Below, piece after piece: positions 1 through 8,760 of a stretch of DNA of 64,000 bases. Origin of the DNA: Aureimonas sp. SA4125 (GTDB lineage: Bacteria; Pseudomonadota; Alphaproteobacteria; Rhizobiales; Rhizobiaceae). The notes beneath the pieces are model-generated. The model was not told where the DNA came from. It saw only the letters and a program-made list of their open reading frames with translations, and searched no databases. The DNA lies in assembly GCF_019973775.1 (NCBI RefSeq), contig NZ_AP025032.1, positions 1,984,001 through 2,048,000 on the forward strand. Direction: 5' to 3'. Positions within the stretch are counted from its first letter, which is position 1, and each line of letters begins with the position of its first letter. The translations under genes were made by a program, and so were the position numbers.

Positions 1-1037
1 AGCGCCGGGTTCTGCATCGGGTCGAAGCGAACCTCCTCGGGCTCGGGTCCGTCGACGCAGGCGGCGAGGATCAGCTTCAGGTGTTTGGAGACCACGCGCG
101 AGCCGGTGACGAGGGCGGCGACCTTTTCCTCCTCCTTCACCTTCCACGAGATGTAGGCCTCGATGTCGGGGTGATCAATGTCGACGACGACCATCTTGGC
201 GGCGCGGCGCGTGGTGCCGCCCGACTTGATCGCGCCGGCGGCGCGGTCGCCGATCTTCAGAAAGCTCATCAGGCCCGACGATTTCCCGCCGCCCGACAGC
301 CGCTCGCCTTCGCCGCGCAGGCGCGAGAAATTGGAGCCGGTGCCCGAGCCGTATTTGAACAGGCGCGCCTCGCGCACCCAGAGGTCCATGATGCCGCCAT
401 CGTTGACGAGATCGTCGGCGACCGACTGGATGAAGCAGGCATGCGGCTGCGGATGCTCGTAGGCCGAGGTCGAGCGGGTCAACTCGCCCGTGAGGTAGTC
501 GACGTAGAAATGGCCCTGGCCGGGGCCGTCGATGCCATAGGCCCAGTGCAGGCCGGTGTTGAACCATTGCGGCGAATTCGGCGCGACCTTCTGCGTCGCC
601 AGCATGAAGGCGAGTTCGTCCATGAACGCGCGCGCGTCTTCTTCGGCGGCGAAATAGCCGCCCTTCCAGCCCCAATAGGTCCAGGTGCCCGCGAGCCGGT
701 CAAAGACCTGCCGCGCGTCCATCTCCGAGCCGTAGCGCTCCTTTTCCGGCAGCGCCTCAAGGGCCACCTCGTCGGCGACCGAGCGCCAGAGCCAGGACGG
801 CACGTCGTTCTCCTCGACGCGCTTCAGCCGCGCCGGAATGCCGGCCTTGCGGAAGTACTTCTGCGCCAAAATGTCGGAGGCCACCTGGCTGAACTGGGCG
901 GGAACATCGATGCCTTCGAGGCGGAAGACCACCGAGCCATCGGGATTGCGGATCTCGCTTGTCGCCTGACGGAAGGCGACGCTCGCATAGGCGCCTTCAC
1001 CGGCCTTGGTGTAGCGGCGATCGATTTTCATGCCCAT
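1..1037 (-). CDS. nrdJ: Vitamin B12-dependent (class II) ribonucleotide reductase, N-terminal part; runs off the window
   Basis: The enzyme reduces ribonucleoside di- or triphosphates to deoxynucleotides using adenosylcobalamin, with or without oxygen. Only the first 345 codons are visible, and the frame is open through base 1; the rhizobial family is about 1,250 aa. Seen in order are MGMKIDRRYT at the start, NSPQWFNTGL, HPQPHACFIQSV with a conserved active-site Cys, GSGTGSNFSRLR, and KSGGTTRRAAKM. The ATG at 1037 has AAGGA eight bases upstream. The leader on this strand holds two NrdR-like boxes 31 bp apart, so repression by NrdR is likely. The neighbour gpt is also a nucleotide-metabolism gene but is separated by about 890 bp. 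Confidence 0.95.
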   Translation of the reverse strand, partial: MGMKIDRRYTKAGEGAYASVAFRQATSEIRNPDGSVVFRLEGIDVPAQFSQVASDILAQKYFRKAGIPARLKRVEENDVPSWLWRSVADEVALEALPEKERYGSEMDARQVFDRLAGTWTYWGWKGGYFAAEEDARAFMDELAFMLATQKVAPNSPQWFNTGLHWAYGIDGPGQGHFYVDYLTGELTRSTSAYEHPQPHACFIQSVADDLVNDGGIMDLWVREARLFKYGSGTGSNFSRLRGEGERLSGGGKSSGLMSFLKIGDRAAGAIKSGGTTRRAAKMVVVDIDHPDIEAYISWKVKEEEKVAALVTGSRVVSKHLKLILAACVDGPEPEEVRFDPMQNPA

Positions 1038-1134
1038 GGGACGGGTCCTTGGAAAGCTGGCGGGGTAATTGGCGCGGGGCGATTCTCGTCGCCTCGGAGA
1101 GTCCGACACGAGGTTTTCCCGTGACTTCGCCCCA

Positions 1135-1150
1135 TGACGACATGTTGTGT
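1135..1150 (-). promoter_or_regulatory. NrdR-like box 1 of nrdJ (proximal)
   Basis: The 16-mer matches 11 of 16 positions of the palindromic NrdR consensus (acaCwATATwTwGtgt-like), with the GTTGTGT half conserved. It lies about 100 bp upstream of the nrdJ start. Its register is exactly 31 bp from the second box, the three-turn spacing typical of NrdR box pairs. Confidence 0.5.
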
Positions 1151-1165
1151 GCATGCCTGATGCTG

Positions 1166-1181
1166 ACGCTAGATATAGTAT
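1166..1181 (-). promoter_or_regulatory. NrdR-like box 2 of nrdJ (distal)
   Basis: The 16-mer with core CTATATCTAG (read on the minus strand) matches 13 of 16 positions of the NrdR consensus. Together with the weaker box 31 bp closer to the gene it forms the tandem pair expected for ATP/dATP-dependent NrdR repression of ribonucleotide reductase genes. Confidence 0.6.
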
Positions 1182-1924
1182 GATCGGGAGGGTTAAGCGA
1201 GTCTTTCCGCGGCCTGGAAAACTTTCTGCGGAGGCTCCGGCGCGGGTTTTTGGCGTGCTCCGGCGTGCCAAGGAAGCGGCAAAACCCCTGCAAACGCTGT
1301 GAGTCCGAGGCTAGGGCGAGTCCGACGGAAGGGTCAAGGCGATGCGGTCGCGCCTTCGAAATAGCGCCGCGCGATAAGCCGCGCTTGTGGATAGTGGGCA
1401 GAACCGAGGATGACGCCGTACCTGTCGTGGCGGGGACACCCTGTCGATGGTTGCGCACGCAGTCGACGGGCCGCCAAATGGCGTTTTCTGCGCGTCCTGG
1501 CGCCTTGATGCTGTCAAGGCGGGACAAGGCAGAACCGCACCTGCATCCGGGATTCCGGGAAGTCGGACGATGAGCGCCGACGGCTCGTCGGACATGGCGC
1601 CCGGCGCTTCTCGATTCGCCGCCGGAAGGTCTTCGACCGAATCGCTGATCCTGTCGCCAGGTATCTTCAGGGACTGGCGCCGCCGGTGACGGACTTTCAC
1701 ACGCATAGCTGCCGACGAGGCTGCCCAAGGTGGCACGCCTCGTTCAGGAGATGGAGCACCGCGTCAGGATGAGCCTGCCGGCGCGCAGGCGATCCGCGGC
1801 CTGTCGCTGCAGGGCGGCACCGAGCGTGAAGAGTTCCGCAAATGGGTGAGCCGAGACATCGGCGCGCTCGATGCCGCACCGCCGGATCGGGCCAGCCTTG
1901 ACTGGACTCGGAAGGGGCCGGCAG
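1182..1924. other. 743-bp interval without a recognisable gene
   Basis: Open frames exist on both strands, but none gives a protein I recognise, and none has a convincing ribosome binding site or domain. Around 1720–1900 two overlapping plus-strand frames faintly resemble the start of an HWE-type histidine kinase (EMEHRVR, then AIRGLSLQGG in another frame). This could be decayed coding sequence but is too weak to call. No cobalamin riboswitch was found upstream of nrdJ. Confidence 0.5.
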
Positions 1925-2422
1925 TCAGCCCGCCGTGCCCTTGGCGATCGGCGCCTGAAAGGTCAGGCCGAGATCCCAGGGGAAATAGATCCAGGTGTCC
2001 TGCGATACCTCGGTAATGAAGGTGTCGACCAGCGGCCGGCCCTTCGGCTTGGCGTAGACGGTGGCAAAATGCGCCCTGGGCAGCATGGCGCGCACGAGAC
2101 TCGCGGTCTTGCCCGTGTCCGTCAGGTCGTCGACGATCAAAATGCCTTCCCCGTCGTCCTCGACGAGTTCGGGGCTGATTTCCTTCAGGACCATCAGCTC
2201 ACCCTGCTCGGCATAGTCGTGGTAGGACGCGATGCAGACCGTCTCGATCAGCCGGATGCCGAGCTCGCGCGAAATGATCGCCGCCGGCACCAGTCCGCCC
2301 CTCGTGATGCAGACGATTGCCTTCCATTCCGGCCTGATGCCGGCAAGGCGCCAAGCCAAGGCCCGTGCGTCGCGGTGGAACTGGTCCCATGAGACCGGGA
2401 AGGATTTTTCGGCGGCCGACAT
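1925..2422 (-). CDS. gpt: Xanthine(-guanine) phosphoribosyltransferase
   Basis: This purine-salvage enzyme transfers phosphoribose from PRPP to xanthine or guanine. The 165-aa protein has the type I PRTase signature [14 protein letters not shown] at residues 94–107 and an upstream [11 protein letters not shown] loop. Length and sequence fit bacterial XGPRT. I chose ATG 2422 because AGGAG lies seven bases before it; a TTG 15 bases further upstream has no better support. The gene is followed by 59 bp and a moderately related neighbour on the same strand (the CinA-type gene ends at 2496 and is transcribed towards gpt), so the two may be cotranscribed. Confidence 0.93.
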   Translation of the reverse strand: MSAAEKSFPVSWDQFHRDARALAWRLAGIRPEWKAIVCITRGGLVPAAIISRELGIRLIETVCIASYHDYAEQGELMVLKEISPELVEDDGEGILIVDDLTDTGKTASLVRAMLPRAHFATVYAKPKGRPLVDTFITEVSQDTWIYFPWDLGLTFQAPIAKGTAG

Positions 2423-2495
2423 GGCAGACTCCTGCAAAAGGACGAGCGGGCCACCGCGATAGACCGCAACGGTCGAGCGGGCAAGTCGGGACGCG

Positions 2496-3242
2496 TCACC
2501 TCCCGGACATCGCCGCCATCAGCGCCTCGACCGCCGCCGTCGCGGCGACGAGCTTGTCGTTGTCGCGCGAGCGCAGCACGATCTGTGTCGAATAGCCCTG
2601 GCCGTCGAAGCGCGGATAGGAGCCGATGGCCACGCCCGGATGAAGTTTCTGGATCGCGGCGAGCGGATCCCCGATATCGCCCTCGCCGAATGGGCATTCG
2701 ACGCTGACGCTGGCGATCGTCTGGCCCGCCGGCAGTTGCGGAAGGGCATTGCCGAGCATGGCTTCGAAAACCGCCGGCACGCCGGCGAAGACGAAGACGT
2801 TGTCGATCCGAAAACCCGGCGCCATGGAGACCGGATTGTCGATCAGGCTGGCGCCCTCGGGCGTGCGGGTCATGCGGCGCCGCGCATCGGTGAAGGGGAG
2901 GCCACGCCCCGCGTAGTAGGCTTCCAGGCGCGCGACGGCCTCGGGATGCTCGATCAGCGGCAGCGAAAAGGCTGCCGCAACCGCCTCGGCCGTCACGTCG
3001 TCATGCGTCGGCCCGATGCCGCCGGAGGTGAAGATGAAGTCGTGGCTCCGGCGGAGCGTGTTCAGCGTGTCGGCGATCAGATGCGGGTCGTCGCCGATGA
3101 TCCGCACTTCCTTCAGATCGATTCCAGCCATGGTCAGCACGGTGGCGAGGTGGCCGATGTTCCGGTCCTTGGTCCGGCCCGAAAGGATCTCGTCCCCGAT
3201 CGCCAGCATTGCGGCCGTCGTTGGCGTCATGGGTTGCGTCAT
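2496..3242 (-). CDS. Molybdopterin-binding / CinA-like domain protein
   Basis: The 248-aa protein has the MoCF-type fold of MogA/MoeA and the CinA N-terminal domain. The start reads [19 protein letters not shown] and the pterin-binding loop [10 protein letters not shown] is at residues 73–82. It lacks the C-terminal nicotinamide-mononucleotide deamidase domain of full CinA. Proteins of this stand-alone type are common in rhizobia, where the closest characterised relatives act on pyridine-nucleotide by-products; the substrate here is not determinable. ATG 3242 has CGAGGT at good distance, better than the in-frame ATG at 3260. Confidence 0.85.
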   Translation of the reverse strand: MTQPMTPTTAAMLAIGDEILSGRTKDRNIGHLATVLTMAGIDLKEVRIIGDDPHLIADTLNTLRRSHDFIFTSGGIGPTHDDVTAEAVAAAFSLPLIEHPEAVARLEAYYAGRGLPFTDARRRMTRTPEGASLIDNPVSMAPGFRIDNVFVFAGVPAVFEAMLGNALPQLPAGQTIASVSVECPFGEGDIGDPLAAIQKLHPGVAIGSYPRFDGQGYSTQIVLRSRDNDKLVAATAAVEALMAAMSGR

Positions 3243-3518
3243 GTCTTGACCTCGTCGCATCGACAGACCTTGCCGACGGCGGGGTCTTTGCTGGCTGGTG
3301 CTGGCTTATTCGTCGGCTGAACTAGATCGCGCATTCACCGGAAAAGGCAAGCCGGGGTGGTCGGGTCGGGACTGTCCAGCCGGGAGGGGCGCCCGAGACT
3401 GTCCCGCCTGCGTGGACGGTGTGTCCGGGCATCGCCGTCTTCCCAACGCATGGCGCCTCGTATGTCTATGCGGGCATTCCCGAGATCTGGGACCCACGAA
3501 GCGACAAGGGCGGACATC

Positions 3519-4118
3519 ATGGCAAAGGTACTGGTACTCTATTATTCGAGCTATGGTCATATCGAGACCATGGCGAAGGCGGTGGCCGAGGGTGCGGCAA
3601 GCACTGGCGCGGCGGTCGACATCAAGCGCGTGCCCGAGACAGCGCCGCCCGAGGTCGTGGCCGCGGCCCATTTCAAGACGGACCACGATTTTCCCGAGGC
3701 ACAGCCGGACGATCTGAAGAACTACGACGCCATTATCGTCGGCGCGCCGACGCGCTTCGGCAACATGTCCTCGCAGATGGGCTCGTTCTGGGACCGGACG
3801 GGCGGACTCTGGTTCACCGGGGCGTTGATCGGCAAGGTCGGCGGCGCCTTCACGTCGAGCGCCTCACAGCACGGCGGCAACGAGTCGACATTGTTTTCCA
3901 TCCACAAGACGCTGCTGCACCACGGCCTCGTCATCGTCGGCCTGCCCTATTCCTTCCAGGGTCAGATCCGCAATGACGAGATCACCGGCGGGTCGCCCTA
4001 TGGTGCGACGACCATCGCCGACGGCGACGGCTCCCGCCAGCCGAGCGAGAACGAGCTCGACGGTGCCCGTTTCCAGGGTAAGCACATCGCCGAGATCGCG
4101 GCGAAGCTCGCAATCTGA
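3519..4118 (+). CDS. wrbA: NAD(P)H:quinone oxidoreductase, WrbA type
   Basis: This flavodoxin-like FMN enzyme reduces quinones by two electrons, protecting against redox cycling. The 199-aa protein has the FMN phosphate loop YYSSYGH at residues 8–14, the [12 protein letters not shown] loop at 75–86 and [11 protein letters not shown] at 112–122, all family hallmarks. Length is standard. ATG 3519 is the conserved start ([10 protein letters not shown]). It stands alone: upstream is the divergent CinA-like gene about 280 bp away, downstream a long hairpin. Confidence 0.95.
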   Translation: MAKVLVLYYSSYGHIETMAKAVAEGAASTGAAVDIKRVPETAPPEVVAAAHFKTDHDFPEAQPDDLKNYDAIIVGAPTRFGNMSSQMGSFWDRTGGLWFTGALIGKVGGAFTSSASQHGGNESTLFSIHKTLLHHGLVIVGLPYSFQGQIRNDEITGGSPYGATTIADGDGSRQPSENELDGARFQGKHIAEIAAKLAI

Positions 4119-4132
4119 TCTGACGCATGGAG

Positions 4133-4165
4133 AGCCGCGCGACGACCTTCGTCGACCGCGCGGCT
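4133..4165 (+). terminator. Hairpin after wrbA, probable weak terminator
   Basis: AGCCGCGCG at 4133–4141 pairs with CGCGCGGCT at 4157–4165, and the inner ACGA/TCGT extends the stem across a short bulge. There is only a TTGG tail and no real T-run, so termination strength is uncertain. Confidence 0.4.
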
Positions 4166-4418
4166 TGGTCCGGTGATCGCACCAAAGGCCAGAGCGCTGA
4201 TCGCGGCGAAACGGGAATGGGTCCCTTCAGCGAGGGATTTTATGGCGACCGCTGAAACCGCCATCGCGTCGCAGTCCAAGCCGTGGTCCTCGCAGCAAAC
4301 GACCATTATCCAGCCGAGTTACCGCCTTTCGGTTATCGGCGACTTGGCACAGCGACACTCGTCGAGACCGCCATGTGCCTGGCCTGTCCGATGACGAAAA
4401 CCAACGCCATGGCCGCTG
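4166..4418. other. Intergenic stretch, nothing recognised
   Basis: Non-coding by my reading. A 73-codon frame on the plus strand has no ribosome binding site and no recognisable sequence. Confidence 0.4.
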
Positions 4419-4616
4419 TCAGGACTGGGTGACCCTCCGGGGAGATGCATCGTCGCAGCAGTCGTCGTCGAGGGCCTGGCGGAGCTTTTCGAGCGCCGAA
4501 TTCTGCCGCTGCAGCCTGTGCAGCATGCTGTCCCCGAATTCTGCCAGGGTGATGTCGAGACGTGGACCCTCGATCTGGTGGAGAGCTACGCCGAATTCAT
4601 TCTTGTAAGGCGCCAT
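4419..4616 (-). CDS. Small hypothetical protein, 65 aa
   Basis: I do not recognise a family. Support for coding comes from a strong ribosome binding site (GCAGGAGA, eight bases before ATG 4616) and a plausible soluble helical protein. Residues about 30–50 (DSMLHRLQRQNSALEKLRQA) look like a short coiled coil, and the C-terminus contains a DDDCCDD acidic-cysteine patch. Upstream on the minus strand lies an unusually AT-rich stretch (about 4660–4745) that could hold its promoter. It could also be chance: no neighbour explains it. Confidence 0.45.
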   Translation of the reverse strand: MAPYKNEFGVALHQIEGPRLDITLAEFGDSMLHRLQRQNSALEKLRQALDDDCCDDASPRRVTQS

Positions 4617-4881
4617 TGCGACGTCTCCTGCTCGAATATGTCCGACAGCATGGATTCTACCGAATTTCGATCAGAAAACCACCACAAACTGCCCCCACAG
4701 AAACAAATGAAATATTAGTTAATACAAGATGATTTTTTGCGGTGAATTGACGCGGTACAGTATCACCGGAGCCGGCATAGATGCATTTCGAGGCCAGCCG
4801 CCTCATCGAAGAGGATCGTCGGCCGGCCCGGGCCGGTGCAGCCATGGCCGACGGCGCCTGCCGCGAGACGCAAAGCATCCG

Positions 4882-4966
4882 TGGTGCGGACGACGGGACT
4901 TGAACCCGTAATCCCGAGGGCGACAGATTTTAAGTCTGCTGCGTATACCAATTCCGCCACGTCCGC
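4882..4966 (-). tRNA. tRNA-Leu(UAA)
   Basis: Acceptor stem GCGGACG/CGTCCGC with discriminator A and encoded CCA. The anticodon loop CTTAAAA gives anticodon TAA. A class II variable arm is present (TCGCCCTCGGGATTA region) and the T-loop GGTTCAAGTCC is canonical. Length is 85 nt including CCA. Confidence 0.97.
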
Positions 4967-5190
4967 ACGCCGCGTTGTCGTAAGCAAGCCGCTGGAGATT
5001 GCAAGGGCAAGCTCCGGCGCGCCTGCCGCCGGCTTCCAGCTCTCAAGCGCGATCTTGCGGCATGTAAGCGGACGCGGCGCCGCGCGCATTGGCCCCGGCT
5101 GGCGCTCGGCCACTCGACACGGGAATCAAGGCTTGCTCAAAGGGCCGGCTTTGGCCGACTGTTCGGCAGGGCCTCCGGAGAGAATGAACC

Positions 5191-6996
5191 ATGTCCCACC
5201 CGACACCGCCTTTGTCAGCCTTCGCGAACGCTGCCCCCGCCCTCGTCGACGTGGCGATGGGCAGGGCGCCCGCAGACCTCGTCGTGCGCAATGGCGTCTG
5301 GGCGAACGTCCACTCCGGCGAGATGATCCCCGTCACCGACATCGCCGTGAAGGACGGGCGCTTCGCCTATTGCGGGCCGGATGCCAGCCACGCGATCGGG
5401 CCCGAGACAGTCGTCGTCGACGCCAAGGGACGCATCCTCGTTCCGGGTCTCTGCGACGCGCACATGCATGTCGAGAGCGGCATGGTCACGGTGACCGAGT
5501 TCTGCCGGGCCGTCATCCCGCACGGCACCACGTCGATGTTCATCGACCCGCATGAGATCGCCAATGTCCTCGGCCTCGAGGGCGTGCGGCTGATGCACGA
5601 CGAGGCGATGGTGCAGCCGGTGAATGTCTGGGTGCAGATGCCGTCCTGCGTGCCGTCGGCGCCGGGGCTGGAGGAGGGGGGCGCGGAACTCGGGCCAGCC
5701 GAGATCGCCGAGGCCATGGCCTGGCCGGGGATCATCGGTCTCGGCGAGGTCATGAACTTTCCGGGCGTCGTCGCCAACGACCCCGTCATGACCGGGGCGA
5801 TCGCGGCGACGCGGCGGGCGGGCAGGACCGTCGGCGGTCATTATGCCTCGCCCGATCTCGGCCTTCCCTTTCACGGCTACGTCGCCGGCGGGGCGGAGGA
5901 CGATCACGAGGGCACCCGCATGGAGGACGCCGCCGCCCGCGTGCGCCAGGGCATGAAGGCGATGCTGCGCCTCGGCTCGGCCTGGTACGACGTCGCCACC
6001 CAGATTCGTGCCGTCACCGAAATGGGCCTCGACCCGCGCCACTTCATCCTGTGCACCGACGACTGCCATTCCGGCACGCTGGTGCGCGACGGGCACATGG
6101 ACCGCGTCGTGCGCCACGCCATACAGCAGGGGCTGAGGCCGATCACCGCGATCCAGATGGCGACGCTGAACACCGCCGAGCATTTTGGCCTTGCCCGCGA
6201 GATCGGCTCGATCGCGCCCGGCCGCCGCGCCGATTTTCTTCTGGTCTCGAACCTCGCCGAGCTCTCGATCGACGCTGTCTATGCCCGCGGTGTGCTGATG
6301 GCCGAGGACGGGAATCTTGTCGCCGACCTGCCGGCCTATCCCTATCCGGCTAAGGCCAAGGGGACAGTCCGCCTCGGCAAGAAACTGTCCGCCGCCGACT
6401 TCGCCGTGGCGGCGCCCGAGGGCGCCAATGCCGCGATGGTGCGCGTCATCGGCGTCGTCGAGAACCAGGCGCCGACGAAGGCGCTGACGGCGACGCTTGG
6501 CGTCAGCGACGGGCTGGTCGAGGCCGACGAGGAGCAGGGCGTCGCCCATATCGCGCTGGTGGAGCGGCACCGCGCGAGCGGCGATGTCACCAACGCCTTC
6601 GTCCAGGGATTCGGCTATCGCGGCCGCATGGCCATGGCCTCGACGGTCGCCCATGACAGCCACCACATGATCGTCGTCGGCACCGACCGCGAGAACATGG
6701 CGCTTGCCGCCAACCGGCTCGGCGACGTCGGCGGCGGGGTGGTGTTCTTTGCGGATGGCGAGGAGAAGGCGCTCGTCGAGATGCCGATCGCCGGCCTGAT
6801 GTCGGACGAGCGGGCGGAAATCGTCGCCGAGAAGGCCGACCGGCTCATCGCCGCCATGCAGGCCGCCGGCTGCGGGCTGAACAACGCCTATATGCAGCAC
6901 TCGCTGCTGGCGCTCGTGGTGATCCCGTCCTTGCGCATTTCCGACAAGGGCCTCGTCGACGTCGACCGGTTCGAGATCGTCGATCTCTTCGTCTGA
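5191..6996 (+). CDS. ade: Adenine deaminase
   Basis: The enzyme converts adenine to hypoxanthine and ammonia in purine salvage. The 601-aa amidohydrolase has the metal site HMHVESGM (His91, His93) near the N-terminus, IDPHEIANVLG, GLGEVMNFPGV and the later CTDDCHSG motif. The C-terminal part (about 400–590) is the Ade-specific beta-sandwich domain. ATG 5191 follows GGAGAG. It stands as a single transcription unit between tRNA-Leu and ilvA. I saw no recognised purine riboswitch in the 220-bp leader. Confidence 0.96.
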   Translation: MSHPTPPLSAFANAAPALVDVAMGRAPADLVVRNGVWANVHSGEMIPVTDIAVKDGRFAYCGPDASHAIGPETVVVDAKGRILVPGLCDAHMHVESGMVTVTEFCRAVIPHGTTSMFIDPHEIANVLGLEGVRLMHDEAMVQPVNVWVQMPSCVPSAPGLEEGGAELGPAEIAEAMAWPGIIGLGEVMNFPGVVANDPVMTGAIAATRRAGRTVGGHYASPDLGLPFHGYVAGGAEDDHEGTRMEDAAARVRQGMKAMLRLGSAWYDVATQIRAVTEMGLDPRHFILCTDDCHSGTLVRDGHMDRVVRHAIQQGLRPITAIQMATLNTAEHFGLAREIGSIAPGRRADFLLVSNLAELSIDAVYARGVLMAEDGNLVADLPAYPYPAKAKGTVRLGKKLSAADFAVAAPEGANAAMVRVIGVVENQAPTKALTATLGVSDGLVEADEEQGVAHIALVERHRASGDVTNAFVQGFGYRGRMAMASTVAHDSHHMIVVGTDRENMALAANRLGDVGGGVVFFADGEEKALVEMPIAGLMSDERAEIVAEKADRLIAAMQAAGCGLNNAYMQHSLLALVVIPSLRISDKGLVDVDRFEIVDLFV

Positions 6997-7424
6997 TCGC
7001 CCGTCGATGATGCATGGCGCGGGCCGGGCAGGCGCCTGGCGCGCCCTCGAAGACCGGAGAGACGTGCTGCCCTCCGGTGCAGTCGCCGCCAGTTGCGCCT
7101 GCGCCGACGCCTCGCGCGGGACGGCGTATCTCCCCTGACTGGCTTTACAACGGCGCCGGTTTGGCCGATGGCTGTGGACTTGGTCAACCCGGCGAGGAGA
7201 GGGGCGTATGATGGCATATTCGGCATCGATCTGCGGAGCCGCGACCCTCATTACCGGCGCCGGCGCACGCTAGGCTCGGGCGGTTTCCCGCCCCGTTCCA
7301 CGTGCTTCCGGTTCGCGGCGGATCGTCCTCGACCATCGCCGCATGCCGCGCCGCAGGCAATTGCCCGGGCGCATGACCTTTCCGGGACCGGCTGAGCCGC
7401 ATCCCCAGACGATAAGATCCGACC
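6997..7424. other. 428-bp intergenic region, nothing recognised
   Basis: GC-rich, with several short open frames but none with a ribosome binding site and recognisable product. It presumably contains the ilvA promoter. No terminator with a T-run was seen after ade. Confidence 0.4.
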
Positions 7425-8687
7425 ATGACCACCGATGATTTTCCGTCCCGCGTCGCCCGCGCGGAAGAAGCGTTGCGCCAGCTGTTTCCGGCGACTCCGC
7501 TGCAGCTGAACGAGCATCTGTCCGCCCGTTATGGCGCGCGCATTTTCCTGAAGCGCGAAGACCTGACGCCGGTCCGCTCCTACAAGATCCGCGGCGCCTT
7601 CACCTTCATGCGCAAGCATCTGGAATCGGGCGCCGAAACGACAGCCTTCTGCTGCGCGTCGGCCGGCAACCACGCGCAAGGGTTCGCCTTCGCCTGCCGG
7701 CATTTCGGCCTCAAGGGCCGCATCTTCATGCCGGTGACGACGCCGCAGCAGAAGATCCAGAAAACCCGCATCTTCGGCGGGGACGCCATCGAGATCGAGC
7801 TCGTCGGCGACTTCTTCGATGACTGCTATGCCGCGGCAAAAGCCTATTCGGCATCGTCGGGCGCCGCCATGGTGCCGCCCTTCGACCACGAGGACATCAT
7901 CGAGGGGCAGGCGAGCGTCGCGATGGAAATGGTCGCGCAGCTGGGCGGCGAAGCGCCCGACATGATCATCTTGCCGGTCGGCGGCGGCGGGCTCTCGTCC
8001 GGCGTCACCCGCTATTTCGAGGAAGCGTCGACCGGCACCCGTCCGGACATCCGCTATGTCGAGCCGCTGGGCGCGCCGAGCCTCCAGACCAGCCTCCTCG
8101 CCGGCAAGCTCGTCCGTCTGCCGCAGCTCGACGGTTTCGTCGACGGCGCCGCCGTGGCCGAGATCGGCCACATCCCCTTCGCCGCGCTCCGCCATGTCGA
8201 TCCCGGCAAGGTGGTGCTCTCGCCCGAGGGGCGCCTCTGCCAGACCATGCTGGAAATGCTGAACATCGAGGGCATCGTCCTGGAGCCGGCCGGCGCGCTC
8301 GCCATCGACGCGCTTCGGTCCCTCGGCGCGGAAGTGCGGGGCAAGACCGTCGTCCTCGTCGTCTCCGGTTCGAACTTCGACTTCGAGCGCCTGCCCGACG
8401 TCAAGGAGCGGGCGCTGCGCTACGAGGGGCTGAAGAAATACTTCATCCTGCGCCTCGCCCAGCGTCCCGGCGCGCTGCGCGACTTCCTGGCGCTTCTCGG
8501 GCCCGACGACGATATCGCGCGCTTCGAGTACCTGAAGAAGTCGGCCCGCGATTTCGGCTCGATCCTTCTCGGCATCGAGACCAAGGCGCCCGAAAATTTT
8601 GCTGCGATCTTCCAGCGTTTCGAGGCGAACGGGATTCGGTACCAGGACATAACCGACAACCAGATCATGGCGGACCTTTTGATCTGA
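7425..8687 (+). CDS. ilvA: Threonine ammonia-lyase (threonine dehydratase)
   Basis: This PLP enzyme makes 2-oxobutanoate from threonine, the entry step of isoleucine synthesis. The 420-aa protein carries the PLP lysine in RSYKIRGAF (Lys54), the SAGNHAQGFA substrate loop and the GGGGL phosphate-binding loop near residue 190. Residues about 330–410 form a single ACT-like regulatory domain, so this is the shorter form rather than the 500-aa E. coli type with two such repeats. Feedback control by isoleucine is therefore possible but unproven. The next gene converges on it. Confidence 0.94.
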   Translation: MTTDDFPSRVARAEEALRQLFPATPLQLNEHLSARYGARIFLKREDLTPVRSYKIRGAFTFMRKHLESGAETTAFCCASAGNHAQGFAFACRHFGLKGRIFMPVTTPQQKIQKTRIFGGDAIEIELVGDFFDDCYAAAKAYSASSGAAMVPPFDHEDIIEGQASVAMEMVAQLGGEAPDMIILPVGGGGLSSGVTRYFEEASTGTRPDIRYVEPLGAPSLQTSLLAGKLVRLPQLDGFVDGAAVAEIGHIPFAALRHVDPGKVVLSPEGRLCQTMLEMLNIEGIVLEPAGALAIDALRSLGAEVRGKTVVLVVSGSNFDFERLPDVKERALRYEGLKKYFILRLAQRPGALRDFLALLGPDDDIARFEYLKKSARDFGSILLGIETKAPENFAAIFQRFEANGIRYQDITDNQIMADLLI

Positions 8688-8760
8688 GACGGAGCAATGG
8701 CGCCATTCTTCTCCCCGCCGGGGAGAAGAAGCCCTTCCGCAGCCGCCCTGGCGAACCGTC

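Noticed and set aside
1721..1900. Two plus-strand frames faintly like the phospho-acceptor region of an HWE histidine kinase
   Set aside because: Similarity is a few residues split over two frames, without start, ribosome binding site or downstream kinase boxes; could be chance.
5215..7251. A 678-codon open frame antisense to adenine deaminase
   Set aside because: High-GC shadow frame: the plus strand encodes a full, motif-complete adenine deaminase and the antisense product has no recognisable domain.
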